Source: Polyangiaceae bacterium (lineage in GTDB: Bacteria > Myxococcota_A > Polyangia > Polyangiales > Polyangiaceae). From it: DNA of 64,000 nucleotides. The notes below the pieces were generated by a model. The model had not been told where the DNA came from and did not search any database. It was given only the letters and a program-made list of their open reading frames with translations. Shown here piece by piece: positions 7,450 through 17,085 of this stretch (positions within the stretch are counted from its first letter, which is position 1; each line of letters begins with the position of its first letter). The translations under genes were made by a program, and so were the position numbers. The stretch covers positions 1 to 64,000 of the forward strand of contig JAICQQ010000016.1 in the NCBI GenBank assembly GCA_025937785.1, in the 5' to 3' direction.

Positions 7450-9159
7450 ATGCGTCTGGGCTGCCTCGGGTACTTCGGGTTCGCCGCGCTCGCCCCGTGG
7501 GTTGGCGCCGCCTGCTCCAATCCCGCCGCATTCCCGTCGGCCTCGCAGGCTGCGGGGCTCCCCTGTCCAGGATCGGAGGTGCACGCGCTGGTGCAGCAGG
7601 GCCGGCTCCATAGCGCGCTTCGTCACGCGCGGGCGGCGTCACTCGCACGGCCGCACGTGCGCAGCACCCGGCCCGAAGGCTTTGGCGGCGTTTGTGTTGA
7701 GCGCCAAGAGCGGGCCGCGCTGATCGCGCAGGTCCTCGCTGAACTGGGTGCGTGCGCCGAAGCTCGCGACCTCAGCCCCCGGCCCCTCGACTGTCGGCCC
7801 GAACCGTTGCCGGTGGACGTTGCGCTGGCCCGTGCCGCAGAGCTTCGCCGGTCGGGGCGCGCGTCGGATGCGGCGCGCTTGTCGGCGCGCGCGGTTCAGG
7901 CAGCGCTCACGGCGGGCATGCGCGTGCGCGCGATCCCGGCGCTGCCGCGCCCCGTAGCTGGCGTACCCGTCGAGCTCACCGCGCTCGAGGATGTTTTGGT
8001 GGAACAGCGGGAGGCGTGGCAGTCGGAGCCGTCCGTCTACTTCTTGGCAGGTTCTGCCTGCGTCGGGGCCTCGTGCCTGCTGCCCGGGGGGCGCGTGATG
8101 CACATGCCAGGGGCGGAGCTCGTCTCCGGCTTTGCGCCGCGGCGCTTCGATTATCCATGGCGCATGCACCCCGCCCGTGGCCTGGTCGCAGACGCGGACG
8201 GCATCGTCGACCTGGTGGCGGGGAGCGAGGTGCCGCTCGACATGCCCGCGGGTGTCGCGCCCAATCGCCTCACGGGGGAGCGCCTCGCGGACGTGGCATT
8301 CAGCCGCGACGGCAGTAGCGTGTGGGCGCTCGGGTGGCCGGGCAGACTCTTTGCCGTGAACACTCGAAGCGGTCAGCCACTCGCGGACTTCGATCTGACG
8401 CGCGAGTGTCCTCGGGTTCAGGACCCTTTTCGTATCGTGACCGCAGCGGCCGCCGACGTGGCGATCGCGCAAGTCGGTCCCGCGCCGGGGTGCGCCAGCC
8501 TGATTCGGCCGAGCCGTGCCTCGATTTCCGCATTGCCGTTCGCGCCGGGAGCGCTGCTGGCGTTATCGGGCGACGGTCTCGTCGCGGCCACGCATCACCA
8601 GGGACGAGTCACGATCTACGACCTTGGCAGCTTGCAGTGGCTCGATCCACCCCCTGCTCGAAGCTTCGCCGCGCCCGAAGCGATCCGCCTTGCGCTGTCC
8701 TACGATGGATCGACGATCGCGCTCGTGGTGCCTGGCAAGGAGGTCGAGTTGCCCGACGGTGGGGTCGAGCTCTGGGCGGCGGAGCTCCGGCTTTTGCAGC
8801 CGAACGGGGTACCCCTGCCGGGGCACGAGCCGTGGGGTATCGGCTTCGCCGGTATGTTGGCGGACGGCGATTTCGGCGCTCGTGCCTATAGCTTCCACAA
8901 CGCTATCTTCGACTATCGAGGCACGCTGCGGGCGGTGCTCATCGCGCGCAACGCTAGCGTGCTCGCGGCATTCTCCGACGGGACGCTCGAGGCTTTCGGT
9001 CCCGAGGCGCGGGATCTCTACCGCTGCGCGATCGACGGGGCTCGTTTCCCCGCGGCGGACTGCGCCGATTTCTTCGAACGCTCCGGCCAGCTCGGCGCGC
9101 TCGTGGATGCGCAGCCCGCCCCACCCGGCAAGCTTCGTCGTTTCGTGGGGCGCCGCTAG
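7450..9159 (+). CDS. Large lipoprotein with beta-propeller-like repeats, unknown function
   Basis: Predicted envelope protein of 569 residues. The ATG at 7450 opens a signal peptide ending WVGAAC. Earlier in-frame codons from 7291 read as a non-secretory sequence that overlaps the previous gene. Residues about 30-190 are helical, with Cys pairs (SACVGASC region) and a TPR-like stretch (LARAAELRRSGRASDAARL). From about residue 280 there are repeated strand-rich units with Asp-Gly turns (VAFSRDGSSVWALGWPGRLF, ALSYDGSTIALVVPG, LAAFSDGTLEAFGP) like WD40/PD40 propeller blades. No catalytic motif is seen. Its end overlaps the convergent kinase gene by 4 bp. Confidence 0.65.
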   Translation: MRLGCLGYFGFAALAPWVGAACSNPAAFPSASQAAGLPCPGSEVHALVQQGRLHSALRHARAASLARPHVRSTRPEGFGGVCVERQERAALIAQVLAELGACAEARDLSPRPLDCRPEPLPVDVALARAAELRRSGRASDAARLSARAVQAALTAGMRVRAIPALPRPVAGVPVELTALEDVLVEQREAWQSEPSVYFLAGSACVGASCLLPGGRVMHMPGAELVSGFAPRRFDYPWRMHPARGLVADADGIVDLVAGSEVPLDMPAGVAPNRLTGERLADVAFSRDGSSVWALGWPGRLFAVNTRSGQPLADFDLTRECPRVQDPFRIVTAAAADVAIAQVGPAPGCASLIRPSRASISALPFAPGALLALSGDGLVAATHHQGRVTIYDLGSLQWLDPPPARSFAAPEAIRLALSYDGSTIALVVPGKEVELPDGGVELWAAELRLLQPNGVPLPGHEPWGIGFAGMLADGDFGARAYSFHNAIFDYRGTLRAVLIARNASVLAAFSDGTLEAFGPEARDLYRCAIDGARFPAADCADFFERSGQLGALVDAQPAPPGKLRRFVGRR

Positions 9160-10964
9160 CGTTCAGGACTGAGGACACAGACGAGCGTGGTCGAGCCGGC
9201 TCTGACGTCGAGGTTGAAGGTGCGCGTGCGATGGCCGCTGAGCGCGGCCACCACCACGTACTTGCCTTGTTCTACCTTTCCGAGATCGATGGGAGCTTTG
9301 CCCACGGAACGGCCGTCGAAGGTGATGTTGGCGCCATCGGGGCGTGATTCGATCTTGACGTCGCCCGGAGCGAGACGCGCCGCGCGCAGGCGCTCTATCG
9401 GGCTGAGCGCCACGGGTTCGGCCGCGGTTGCGCCCGCTGAGCTTGCTGGCTGGTTCGCGGGTGCAGGCGGCGCCGGCGTCGGGGCGGGCGCGGACTGCGT
9501 GCCGCTGCGCGCCGCGCCCTCGCGCGGCACGGGTGTCACTGCATCCGGTGGGCTATCCGGTGGCCGGAGCTGAGGCGCGTCGATCGGCGTCGTGGGAGCA
9601 GCGCCGGTGGGCGTCGTCGTCGTGAGGGGCGGCGCCTCGGGCGCGGGCGTACTCGTGGGTGGTGCTTCGGCCGTCGACGACTTGCGCAGCGCGAAGAATG
9701 CGACCGCGGCTAGCGTCAGGCCCGCGAAGATCAGCAGCAAGATGCCCGAGGCCCCCACCAGGAACCAGGGCAAGCGCGCGGCGCTCGGAATCGCGCTGGT
9801 GTGTGGCGCTTCGATCAGTGCGCCGGGGCGCAGCGGCAGATAACGGGGCGTGGCGGGTGCCGGCAGGGACAGCGAGGCCGCGGAGACTGGGTGCTGCGAG
9901 CTTCGAGCGAGCGGAGCGGCTGCGGGCAACAGCCACTCCGTGGAGGTTCGCGACGCCCGCGAGGGCGACGCCGGCAAGGCAGGCTGGTCCACCGTCGGCA
10001 GCGGAGCGGTCCCCCCCTGGGCGAGGCTCGGGGGTAGCGTGTCGGGCACCTGGGGCAAGAGCGCGAGCAGCTGGTTGCACAGCTCGCGAGCGCTCTGCGG
10101 TCGCGCGTTGGGATCTTTCGCGAGCGTGCGCTCCACCACGCGAGCCAGCGCCTCGGGTAGGTCAGGGCGCACCGCGTCCAGGGGCGGTGGCGGCACCGAC
10201 ACGTGCTGCCGCAGCACTTCGAAAAGGCTGTCGCCCTTGAAGGGCACCTGCCCCGCCAGCCCCTGATACAGCACGATGCCAAAGGAGTACAGATCCGAGC
10301 GGGCGTCGGCGGGTCGCGCGAGCGCCTGCTCGGGAGACATGTAAGTGGGCGTCCCGAGCACCGCCCCGGTGCTCGTCATGTGCTGGGTCGGCTCGCCCTC
10401 GACGCGCAGCTTGGCGATGCCGAAATCCAGCAGTTTCACGCGACCCTCCGGCGTGATCATGACGTTGTCCGGTTTCAGGTCGCGGTGCACGATGCCTTTG
10501 GCGTGGGCAGCAGCCAGGGCCTCCAAGATCTCGATCCCCGTCGTGAGCACGCGACGCGCTCCGAGCCCGCCCCTCATCCAGGCAGAGAGCGGAGCCCCGT
10601 CGATGTATTCCATCACGATGTACGGGCGACCATCGGGGAGATGCGCGAGGCTCAGCACGTTGACGATGTTTTCGTGCTGGATCAGGTTCACGCTGCGCGC
10701 TTCGGCAAAGAACCGCTGCACGTCGGAGCCGTCGCGAGCCCCCTCGGGTGTGATCACCTTGATCGCAACGCGGCTCGCGATGCCCGGGTGCACGCCCAGG
10801 TAGACCGCGCCCATGCCGCCCCTTCCGAGCAAGCGCGCGACCCGGTAGTTGCCCACGCTACGTCCGAGCAAATCGTCGTGCCCGGAATCGACGAGCTGGT
10901 GACCGTCGCGCGAGCAGGTCGACCGCCCGCGCTCGGAACCACCACATTCGGGACAAATTAGCAT
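9156..10964 (-). CDS. Hanks-type serine/threonine protein kinase with zinc ribbon, TM helix and C-terminal PEGA domain
   Basis: Membrane-anchored eukaryotic-type protein kinase of 602 residues. It opens with a small zinc-ribbon-like motif (CPECGGSERGRSTCSRDG, residues 4-21). The kinase domain spans about residues 40-300, with P-loop GRGGMG (47-52), Lys69, catalytic HRDLKPDN (160-167) and DFG (180-182); all key residues are present, so it should be active. A Pro/Ala-rich juxtamembrane stretch leads to one transmembrane helix near residue 420 (LVGASGILLLIFAGLTLAAV), then a Pro/Thr-rich linker. The last 70 residues form a PEGA domain (PDGANITFDGRSVGKAPIDL) that would sit outside the cytoplasm. 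The ATG at 10964 is chosen because the motif starts there; the frame is open 54 codons further upstream. Substrates are unknown. Confidence 0.95.
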   Translation of the reverse strand: MLICPECGGSERGRSTCSRDGHQLVDSGHDDLLGRSVGNYRVARLLGRGGMGAVYLGVHPGIASRVAIKVITPEGARDGSDVQRFFAEARSVNLIQHENIVNVLSLAHLPDGRPYIVMEYIDGAPLSAWMRGGLGARRVLTTGIEILEALAAAHAKGIVHRDLKPDNVMITPEGRVKLLDFGIAKLRVEGEPTQHMTSTGAVLGTPTYMSPEQALARPADARSDLYSFGIVLYQGLAGQVPFKGDSLFEVLRQHVSVPPPPLDAVRPDLPEALARVVERTLAKDPNARPQSARELCNQLLALLPQVPDTLPPSLAQGGTAPLPTVDQPALPASPSRASRTSTEWLLPAAAPLARSSQHPVSAASLSLPAPATPRYLPLRPGALIEAPHTSAIPSAARLPWFLVGASGILLLIFAGLTLAAVAFFALRKSSTAEAPPTSTPAPEAPPLTTTTPTGAAPTTPIDAPQLRPPDSPPDAVTPVPREGAARSGTQSAPAPTPAPPAPANQPASSAGATAAEPVALSPIERLRAARLAPGDVKIESRPDGANITFDGRSVGKAPIDLGKVEQGKYVVVAALSGHRTRTFNLDVRAGSTTLVCVLSPER

Positions 10965-11229
10965 TGTTGCTCGGCATTTCGGGCGGACCAGGCCCGCGTC
11001 GAAGCCCCGCATTGTGGCAGAAAGTAGTGGCTTCGTCCATGCCGGCTCCTGGTGTCTGTCGGGCCCGCCTTTGCTACTTCTGCCCCGACGACTCAGCTGG
11101 GCGTGATCCACCCCGCCGCGATCCACGACGCTGCGGCCCCAGTGCTGCCTGCAATCCCCGCTTCCCTCGAGCGCCGCGCCATCGACGCGCTGCTCGATCT
11201 GCGCTTGCCAGATTGACGCGCGTCCGCGG

Positions 11230-13326
11230 CTAGCTCTGGACCGCCTGAATCGCGGTGAGGGCGATGGTGTAGACGATGTCTTCGACCAGCGCTCCGCGCG
11301 ACAGGTCGTTGACCGGGCGCCGCATGCCTTGCAGCATCGGCCCGATGCTGGTGACGTGCGCGCTGCGCTGAACCGCTTTGTAGGTGGTGTTGCCGGTGTT
11401 CAGATCGGGGAACACGAAGACGTTGGCCTGCCCTGCTACCGGGCTCTTCGGTGCCTTCGAGCGCGCCACTTCGGGAATGGCGGCGGCGTCGTACTGTAGC
11501 GGGCCATCGAGACACAGGTCCGGGCGCGATTTCTGGGCGATTTTGGTCGCCTCGCGCACCTTGTCGACGTCCGAGCCGGTCCCCGATTCGCCGGTCGAAT
11601 AGCTGATCATGGCCACCTTCGGGCGCAAACCGAACGCGGCCGCGGAATCGGCGCTCTGGATGGCGATGTCCGCCAGCGTGGGGGCGTCGGGATCTGGGAC
11701 GACGGCGCAGTCGCCGTACACGACCACTTGCTCCGGCAAACACATGAAGAAGATCGACGACACGATCTTGGCGCCGGGGCGCGTCTTGATGATCTGGAGC
11801 GCGGGACGGATGGTGTTGGCGGTGGAGTGCACTGCGCCCGACACCAGCCCGTCGACCTCACCCAGCTCGAGCATCATGGTGCCGAGCCAGACATTGTCTT
11901 CGAGGGTCTCTTCGGCCAGCGCCGGAGTCATGCCTTTGTGCTTGCGGCGTTCCACCAGTGGTCCCACGTAGTTGGCGCGCATCGACTTGGGATCGACGAT
12001 GCGCAGGCTCTCGGGCAACACGATTTCCTGCGCGCTCGCCACCCGGCGCACCGCCTCAGGATCTGCCAGCAGGATACATTGTGCGATGCCGCGTTCAGCA
12101 CAGATCGCTGCCGCTTTTACGGTACGAGGCTCGTCTCCTTCGGGGAGCACGATGCGTTTGGCAGCCTTGCGCGCCTTGTCTGCCAATTGATGGCAAAACG
12201 CGGCGGGTGACAGCCGCACCTCGCGCGGTACCTCCGAATACTTGGCGAGCCAGTCGGCGCCGACGTGCTCGGCGACGAACTCGATCACGCGCTGGGCGCG
12301 ATCGAGATCATCGATGGGGATTTCAGCGCTCATCTGCGCCAGCAAGGTCGCGGTGCTCCAGCTGTTTTCGCCTGCCCTCAGGATGGTGAGCCCGGTGTCG
12401 AGCCCGGGGCGGCAGAGCTCCAGGATGTTCGCCGGGACCTCATAAGGGCCGGTCAAGACGAGGCCGGAGACCGGGATGCCGTTGGCGGCTGCCATGGCTG
12501 CGAGCAGCACCACGTCGGCCCGATCCCCCGGCGTGACGATGATCGTGCCCGCCCGCATGGCTTCTGCGGCGTTGGCGACGGTGCGCGCCACGAGCGTGAT
12601 GTGCTTCACCCTTCGCTGCAGGATGTCTCCCTCGACCAGCACCTCCGCGCCGAGGTGCCGCGCGATGTCGATGGTACGACAGGCCATCAGCTCCGGATTG
12701 TCGGGGATCGTCCCGATCACGTTGAGCTCCGCTTTGCGAGCCAGCTCGTGCCGCAAGTCGGCGCTGATGGACGGCTGCGAGAACCGCTCGTCGGGCGGCG
12801 TCTGCACGCGGTTGAGGATGGAACCCACCACCCGGCCCGGCCCGAACCCCCCGAAGCGGCTCGCCGTCATGGCGAGTCGTGCTTCGACTTCCTCGAGCGT
12901 CGAAGCGCGCTGGGCCGCCACCAACAGCACTTCCGCGCCCAGGGTCCGTACCAGATCGCGGTTGAGCTCGGTTTCGCCGGAGCTTTCCTGGGTGTCGACC
13001 AGGCCTTCCACGATCACCACGTCTGCCGCGGGCGTGGAGGCCGCGTAGTTCTCCAGGACCCTTTCGAACAGCTCGTCCGAACGTCCCTGAGCGCGCAGGC
13101 GGTCGGCCTCCGCCAGTGGGATGGGAGCGGCCGGCGTGAGCGAGCTCGTGTGGCGCACGAAGTACGTCGAGCGCTCCGGCCCCAAGTCGTTTTCGCCGTG
13201 CTGCCCGATGGGCTTGAAGAACGCGACGCGGATGCCGCGGTTGTCGAGGGCGCGCACGAGGCCGAGCGCGACGCTCGTCAAGCCGACGCCCTCACCACTG
13301 GGTACTAGATAGAATGCTCGAGCCAT
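11230..13326 (-). CDS. pta: Phosphate acetyltransferase (long form)
   Basis: Cytoplasmic enzyme that interconverts acetyl-CoA plus phosphate with acetyl phosphate plus CoA. The 698-residue length and domain order match the long Pta of E. coli: an N-terminal P-loop-like BioD-type domain (YLVPSGEGVGLTSVALGLVR), a central DRTGG domain (residues about 215-330, with IVTPGDRADVVLLAAMAA), and the C-terminal PTA_PTB catalytic domain from about residue 370 (RIVLPEGDEPRTVKAAAICA, then MISYSTGESGTGSDVDKVREAT). It follows ackA on the same strand with 32 bp between them, so the pair is an operon transcribed ackA-pta, the usual order. Confidence 0.97.
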   Translation of the reverse strand: MARAFYLVPSGEGVGLTSVALGLVRALDNRGIRVAFFKPIGQHGENDLGPERSTYFVRHTSSLTPAAPIPLAEADRLRAQGRSDELFERVLENYAASTPAADVVIVEGLVDTQESSGETELNRDLVRTLGAEVLLVAAQRASTLEEVEARLAMTASRFGGFGPGRVVGSILNRVQTPPDERFSQPSISADLRHELARKAELNVIGTIPDNPELMACRTIDIARHLGAEVLVEGDILQRRVKHITLVARTVANAAEAMRAGTIIVTPGDRADVVLLAAMAAANGIPVSGLVLTGPYEVPANILELCRPGLDTGLTILRAGENSWSTATLLAQMSAEIPIDDLDRAQRVIEFVAEHVGADWLAKYSEVPREVRLSPAAFCHQLADKARKAAKRIVLPEGDEPRTVKAAAICAERGIAQCILLADPEAVRRVASAQEIVLPESLRIVDPKSMRANYVGPLVERRKHKGMTPALAEETLEDNVWLGTMMLELGEVDGLVSGAVHSTANTIRPALQIIKTRPGAKIVSSIFFMCLPEQVVVYGDCAVVPDPDAPTLADIAIQSADSAAAFGLRPKVAMISYSTGESGTGSDVDKVREATKIAQKSRPDLCLDGPLQYDAAAIPEVARSKAPKSPVAGQANVFVFPDLNTGNTTYKAVQRSAHVTSIGPMLQGMRRPVNDLSRGALVEDIVYTIALTAIQAVQS

Positions 13327-13358
13327 GGTTTCGTTCTTTGTCGCGGGGTGCGTGGGTA

Positions 13359-14537
13359 CTAGCGGGCTGCCTCGGTGAGGCGCGCGGCCTCGCGTGCGAT
13401 CACCAGTTCCTCGTTGGTGGGGACGACCAGGCTGAGCACCCTGGAGCTCTGGTGAGTGATGCGCCCCGCGGACTCGGCGCCGTGAGCTCGATTGAGCTCC
13501 GGATCCAGTCGGGCGCCCAGAAACGCGAGTTCTGCGAGCGTGCGTTCGCGGATCGGAGCGGCGTGTTCTCCGATCCCGCCGGTGAAGATCAAGGCGTCGA
13601 GGCGGTCGAGGCCGGCACAGAGGGCGAGGATCGATTTGGCCAAGCGATAGCAGAACACTTCGACCGCGAGCCGCGCGCGCGGGTTCTCGGAAGCGGCCGC
13701 GAGCAGTGTGCGCATATCGTTGCTCAAGCCCGACAGACCGAGGAGGCCGCTGTCTCGGTTGAACATGCGCGTCACCTGCGTGAGGTTCTGCCCGGTTTGC
13801 TCGGCGAGGAACTCGTGAAGATTGGGATCGACGTCGCCCGAGCGGGTGCCCATGACCAGACCTTCGAGCGGTGTGAAGCCCATGCTGGTGTCCACGCTGC
13901 GCCCCCCGCGGATCGCAGCGGTGCTACAACCATTGCCGAGGTGCGCGGTGACCAGCTGGAGCTCGCCCAGCGGTTTGCCCAAGAGCCGCGCCGCTTCGGA
14001 CGCCACGTAGCGGTGGCTCGAGCCATGAAAGCCGTAGCGCCGCACCCGGTGCCTTTCGTAGAGCTCGTAGGGGATGGCGTACACATAGGCTTTGGCCGGC
14101 AGCGTCTGGTGAAACGCGGTGTCGAAGACGGCCACGTGGGGCAGCTCGGCGAAGTGCGTCAGCGCCGAGCGCAGGCCCGCGACGTTTGCCGGATTGTGCA
14201 ACGGAGCCAGCGGAATGCACGCTTCGATCTCGGCGAGTGTCTGCTCGGTCACCGGCACGCTGTCCGAAAAACGCTCTCCCCCGTGAACCACGCGGTGCCC
14301 CACGGCGGTGATCGCCAGGTCCCTCAGCAACGGGCGGATCCGCTCGAGCACTTCGGCTGGCCCGGCGCGCTGATCGAGCCGCTCGTCGGGCGCCCCCTGG
14401 ATCGCGAGGTGCGCTTCGGCGGTGTTCAGCCGTTCCGCGATGCCCTGACAGCGCACGCTGCCCGCGCGGGGCTCGATCGCCGCAAACTTGAGCGACGAGC
14501 TCCCGCAGTTGATCACCAGAATCACGGAGTCTTGCAT
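13359..14537 (-). CDS. ackA: Acetate kinase
   Basis: Cytoplasmic enzyme that makes ATP and acetate from acetyl phosphate and ADP, and the reverse. The 392-residue product has the acetate kinase signatures: VINCGSSSLKFAAIEP at the N-terminus, FDTAFHQTLPAKAYVYAIPY, the RRYGFHGSSHRYV motif, the LGNGCSTAAIRGGRSVDTSMG phosphate region read from about residue 205, and a C-terminal IFTGGIGEHAAPIRE. It is the first gene of the ackA-pta operon. Together with Pta it sets the acetyl-phosphate pool, a phospho-donor for response regulators. An inverted repeat lies upstream at 14579-14601. Confidence 0.97.
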   Translation of the reverse strand: MQDSVILVINCGSSSLKFAAIEPRAGSVRCQGIAERLNTAEAHLAIQGAPDERLDQRAGPAEVLERIRPLLRDLAITAVGHRVVHGGERFSDSVPVTEQTLAEIEACIPLAPLHNPANVAGLRSALTHFAELPHVAVFDTAFHQTLPAKAYVYAIPYELYERHRVRRYGFHGSSHRYVASEAARLLGKPLGELQLVTAHLGNGCSTAAIRGGRSVDTSMGFTPLEGLVMGTRSGDVDPNLHEFLAEQTGQNLTQVTRMFNRDSGLLGLSGLSNDMRTLLAAASENPRARLAVEVFCYRLAKSILALCAGLDRLDALIFTGGIGEHAAPIRERTLAELAFLGARLDPELNRAHGAESAGRITHQSSRVLSLVVPTNEELVIAREAARLTEAAR

Positions 14538-14578
14538 GTACGTCCTCTAGCCGCGCCCGCAGGGTAGACCGAGATTGC

Positions 14579-14601
14579 TTCGGAACGGTGTCCATTCCGA
14601 A
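14579..14601. promoter_or_regulatory. Inverted repeat between ackA and a divergent envelope gene
   Basis: TTCGGAA and TTCCGAA form perfect 7-bp arms around a 9-nt spacer, 42-64 bp upstream of the ackA start. Its place between divergent genes suits a dimeric regulator site, but no cognate regulator was identified. If it is an operator, translation of the rightward gene more likely starts at the later GTG, 14656. Confidence 0.3.
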
Positions 14602-14655
14602 CAAAACGACGTCTCGAAGCCCGGCGCTTTTGCATGGGCATCACTGCCGTGGGCG

Positions 14656-15656
14656 GTGTACACACTGGCGCGTGCGTTGGCGAGGTGTCGGAGCGGTGTC
14701 GGAGTCGCGCTCGTTTGCCCTGCGGCGCTGGCCGAGCCGCTGACGCTGACCTGGAGTGCACCCGCGGAGTGCCCGCAGGCCGCAGCAGCCGAGGCTCGCG
14801 TGCGGCAGCTCGCTGGCGCCACTCGAAGCGCGGAACCCGCCGAGTCCTCGGGGTGGGCGGCGTCGGTGAAGCTCACGAAGCTCGGCGAAAACCGCTGGTC
14901 CGCGGCGCTACGGCTCGGCGCGAGCACGCGCAGGCTCGACGGCGACAGCTGCGAGGCCGTCGCGGACGCGGCCATCGTGATCCTCGCGATGATCATGGAT
15001 CCGGAGTCCGCATCCGAGCCCGAGCCCGAGCCCGAGCCCGCGCACGTCGCCCCAGAGCCCCCGACGGTTCGCACGACGTCCGGCGCAGTTGCGCCCGCGC
15101 CTCCCGCACCGGAGCGCGTGTCCCAACCCGAGGCGCCCGCGGTGTCCGCTCCACGCGCGGAGTTCGCCCCGTGGGGGGCTTCCCTCCGTAGCTTGGGGGA
15201 GTGGGGGATGTTGCCGGCGCCCAGCGTGGGGGGAGTGGTGGCGGTGCATGCCGCCGGAAGCTCGCAGCGGGTCGAGCTCTCGGCGCTTGGACTGTTGCCG
15301 CGCGATGCCATGTTGGAGGGAGGTACCCAGGGCGGTGAGTTCTCTTGGTTCGGGTCCAGCTGATGGGCTGCCAGCTGCTGGCTCGTCCTGCGTTCGTCTG
15401 CGCCGGGCTGGAGGCCGGGCGTCTTTCGGGCACCGGCTTCGGCTCGCGGGAGCAGCGTACGGGCCACGCCTTGTGGGCGGCACCTGGAGTAGAGGCACTC
15501 TTCGCCCCCGCACTCGCTAGCGCCCTGTCCTTGCAGGTTTCTGCCGGAATATTCATTGCTTTGCGGAAGCCCGAGTTCGCTATCGACGGGGTCGGGGTCG
15601 TGCATCAACCGAGTCCAGTTTCAGCAAGAGTGGAACTCGGGATGGGGTGGCAGTAG
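14656..15656 (+). pseudogene. Frameshifted envelope protein beside the ECF sigma gene
   Basis: Two adjacent reading frames appear to be one gene. The first (start GTG 14656, or further upstream at 14575; stop 15363) has a signal peptide ending PAALAEP, a Cys-containing helical domain (LTLTWSAPAECPQA, later SCEAVADAAIVILAMIMDP), an Asp/Glu-Pro tract and a barrel-like start. The second, open from 15339 to 15656, continues with QLMGCQLLARPAFVCAGLEA and ends in amphipathic strands (VSARVELGMGWQ). The order of domains matches myxobacterial proteins commonly found beside ECF sigma genes, which are single polypeptides. Joining them needs a one-base deletion, or a -1 shift, between 15339 and 15363. 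It may be a decayed gene, a sequencing error or, less likely, programmed frameshifting. The intact protein would be about 333 residues. Confidence 0.6.
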
Positions 15657-15721
15657 CTCGACGGATCCGGTGCAGACCGGCCACAGCTCAGTCAGGCTGA
15701 CTGTCTTTCAGAAGTTTTCTC

Positions 15722-16321
15722 GTGACCTCCCCGCACGTCTGGCCGCTCCCCGTCATGGTCGAACCATCCCGAGCCGCCGTGCCGCGAGAGGGCGGCGCCG
15801 AGGAGCAATCGTTCGATGCGGTCTACGAAGCACAGTTCGCGTTTACCTGGCGCAACTTGCGACGCCTCGGCGTGCGCGACTCTCAGCTCCGCGACGCGAC
15901 TCAGGACGTGTTCCTCGTCGTGCACCGGCGGCTCGGCGACTTCGAGGGGCGCGGGTCACTGCGCGCCTGGCTCTACTCGATCGTGGTGAGGGTCGCCTCG
16001 CAGTATCGGCGCACGCGGCTGCGCAAAGAGCTCGAGCACAGCGAGGACCCTGACGGAGTGGCCGACACGACCCGACTCGGACCCGAAGATAGTGCCGGGC
16101 AGAACGAGGACGTGCGGTTGTTGATGGAGCTGCTCGACGCGCTCGACGAGGGCAAGCGGGAGGTCTTCGTGCTGTCCGATCTGGAAGGCTTGACGGCGCC
16201 GGAGGTGGCCGAGCTGCTCGAGCTCAAACTCAACACGGTGTATTCTCGCCTGCGCGCCGCGCGGCTGGAACTCAAGACGGCGCTCGAGCGGCGCCGTGAA
16301 GCCGAACGGAGCTGGCCGTGA
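15722..16321 (+). CDS. ECF-type RNA polymerase sigma factor
   Basis: Sigma-70 family factor of the extracytoplasmic-function group, 199 residues. Region 2 covers about residues 28-95 (FDAVYEAQFAFTWRNLRRLG, DATQDVFLVVHRRL, GSLRAWLYSIVVRVASQYRR) and region 4 about residues 135-185 (LDALDEGKREVFVLSDLEGL, APEVAELLELKLNTVYSRLR). Both core- and DNA-binding parts are intact. The GTG at 15722 gives this length; an ATG at 15755 is an alternative start. The stop overlaps the next gene's GTG by 4 bp (GTGA), as expected for a sigma factor cotranslated with its regulator. Confidence 0.93.
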   Translation: MTSPHVWPLPVMVEPSRAAVPREGGAEEQSFDAVYEAQFAFTWRNLRRLGVRDSQLRDATQDVFLVVHRRLGDFEGRGSLRAWLYSIVVRVASQYRRTRLRKELEHSEDPDGVADTTRLGPEDSAGQNEDVRLLMELLDALDEGKREVFVLSDLEGLTAPEVAELLELKLNTVYSRLRAARLELKTALERRREAERSWP

Positions 16322-17085
16322 CCCGCGAGCGTGACAGTCTCGAACACCTGTGTCGCCGGGCCCGTGCGCACGAGGAGCCGAACGCCACCGATCGCGCCTT
16401 CGTACGCCAACGGCTAGCGGCGCGCTTGGCCGCGGCGGGAGTGGCAGCGGCTGCTGCCGCGGGCGCCGGTAAGGCAGCCGCTGCCAGTGGGGCGCCGGCG
16501 CTCGGGGCGTCGGGAGCTGCGACGGCTACCGGAGCGGGCGCGCTGAAGCTGGGACTTGCCGGCATCGGCGCCTGGGTGGCAGGGGGTGCTTCGGTGACCG
16601 CGGCGGCGGTGTTGCTGGTGCAGTCGTTGGGCGGAGCGCCTGAGCGCTTGCCGGCGCTCGCGCCCCCAGCGTCCGCGATTGCGCCAACACCAGCTCGGCC
16701 TGCGCCGCCCAGAGCCGCACTCGAGGCGCCGCCGCCTGCCCCGATCGCTCCCGAACCCGTGCCCGCCGCCGCTTCGAGCCCGGCACCGGCGCTGCTTCCG
16801 AGCGCCGCCAGTGCCAAGCCCGGCCTGGCCGACGAAGCGCGCAGCCTGGCGCGCGTGCAGCGCGCGCTCCGCGATGGTGACGCGACGACCGCGCTGGCGT
16901 TGCTCGACGATCAGGACCGGCGCTTTCGCGGCGGCAGCCTCGCTGCGGAACGGGCCGCTGCGCGCGCTCTGGCGGGCTGCGCGGCGGGGCGTGGTCAGGC
17001 GCGCGCGCGGGCCGAACGCTTCGTGGCGCAGCACGCGGGCTCGCCGCTCGCCGAGCGAGTGCAGCGGTGCTTGGGCTCACGGTGA
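16318..17085 (+). CDS. Putative membrane-bound partner (anti-sigma candidate) of the ECF sigma factor
   Basis: Protein of 255 residues and no firm family. The N-terminal 40 residues are charged and helical (MTRERDSLEHLCRRARAHEE), then come an Ala/Gly-rich stretch with a likely transmembrane helix (LGLAGIGAWVAGGASVTAAA, residues about 80-100), a long Pro/Ala linker, and a C-terminal helical domain of about 85 residues (SLARVQRALRDGDATTALAL) that resembles a TPR or Sel1-like region. The layout of cytoplasmic tip, one membrane span and periplasmic sensor, and the 4-bp overlap with the sigma gene, suggest an anti-sigma factor. No ZAS zinc motif is present. The assignment rests on context. Confidence 0.55.
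   Translation: MTRERDSLEHLCRRARAHEEPNATDRAFVRQRLAARLAAAGVAAAAAAGAGKAAAASGAPALGASGAATATGAGALKLGLAGIGAWVAGGASVTAAAVLLVQSLGGAPERLPALAPPASAIAPTPARPAPPRAALEAPPPAPIAPEPVPAAASSPAPALLPSAASAKPGLADEARSLARVQRALRDGDATTALALLDDQDRRFRGGSLAAERAAARALAGCAAGRGQARARAERFVAQHAGSPLAERVQRCLGSR

Noticed and set aside
15339-15363. Programmed -1 frameshifting in the envelope gene
   Set aside because: No clear slippery heptamer or downstream pseudoknot was seen; a missing base is the simpler reading.
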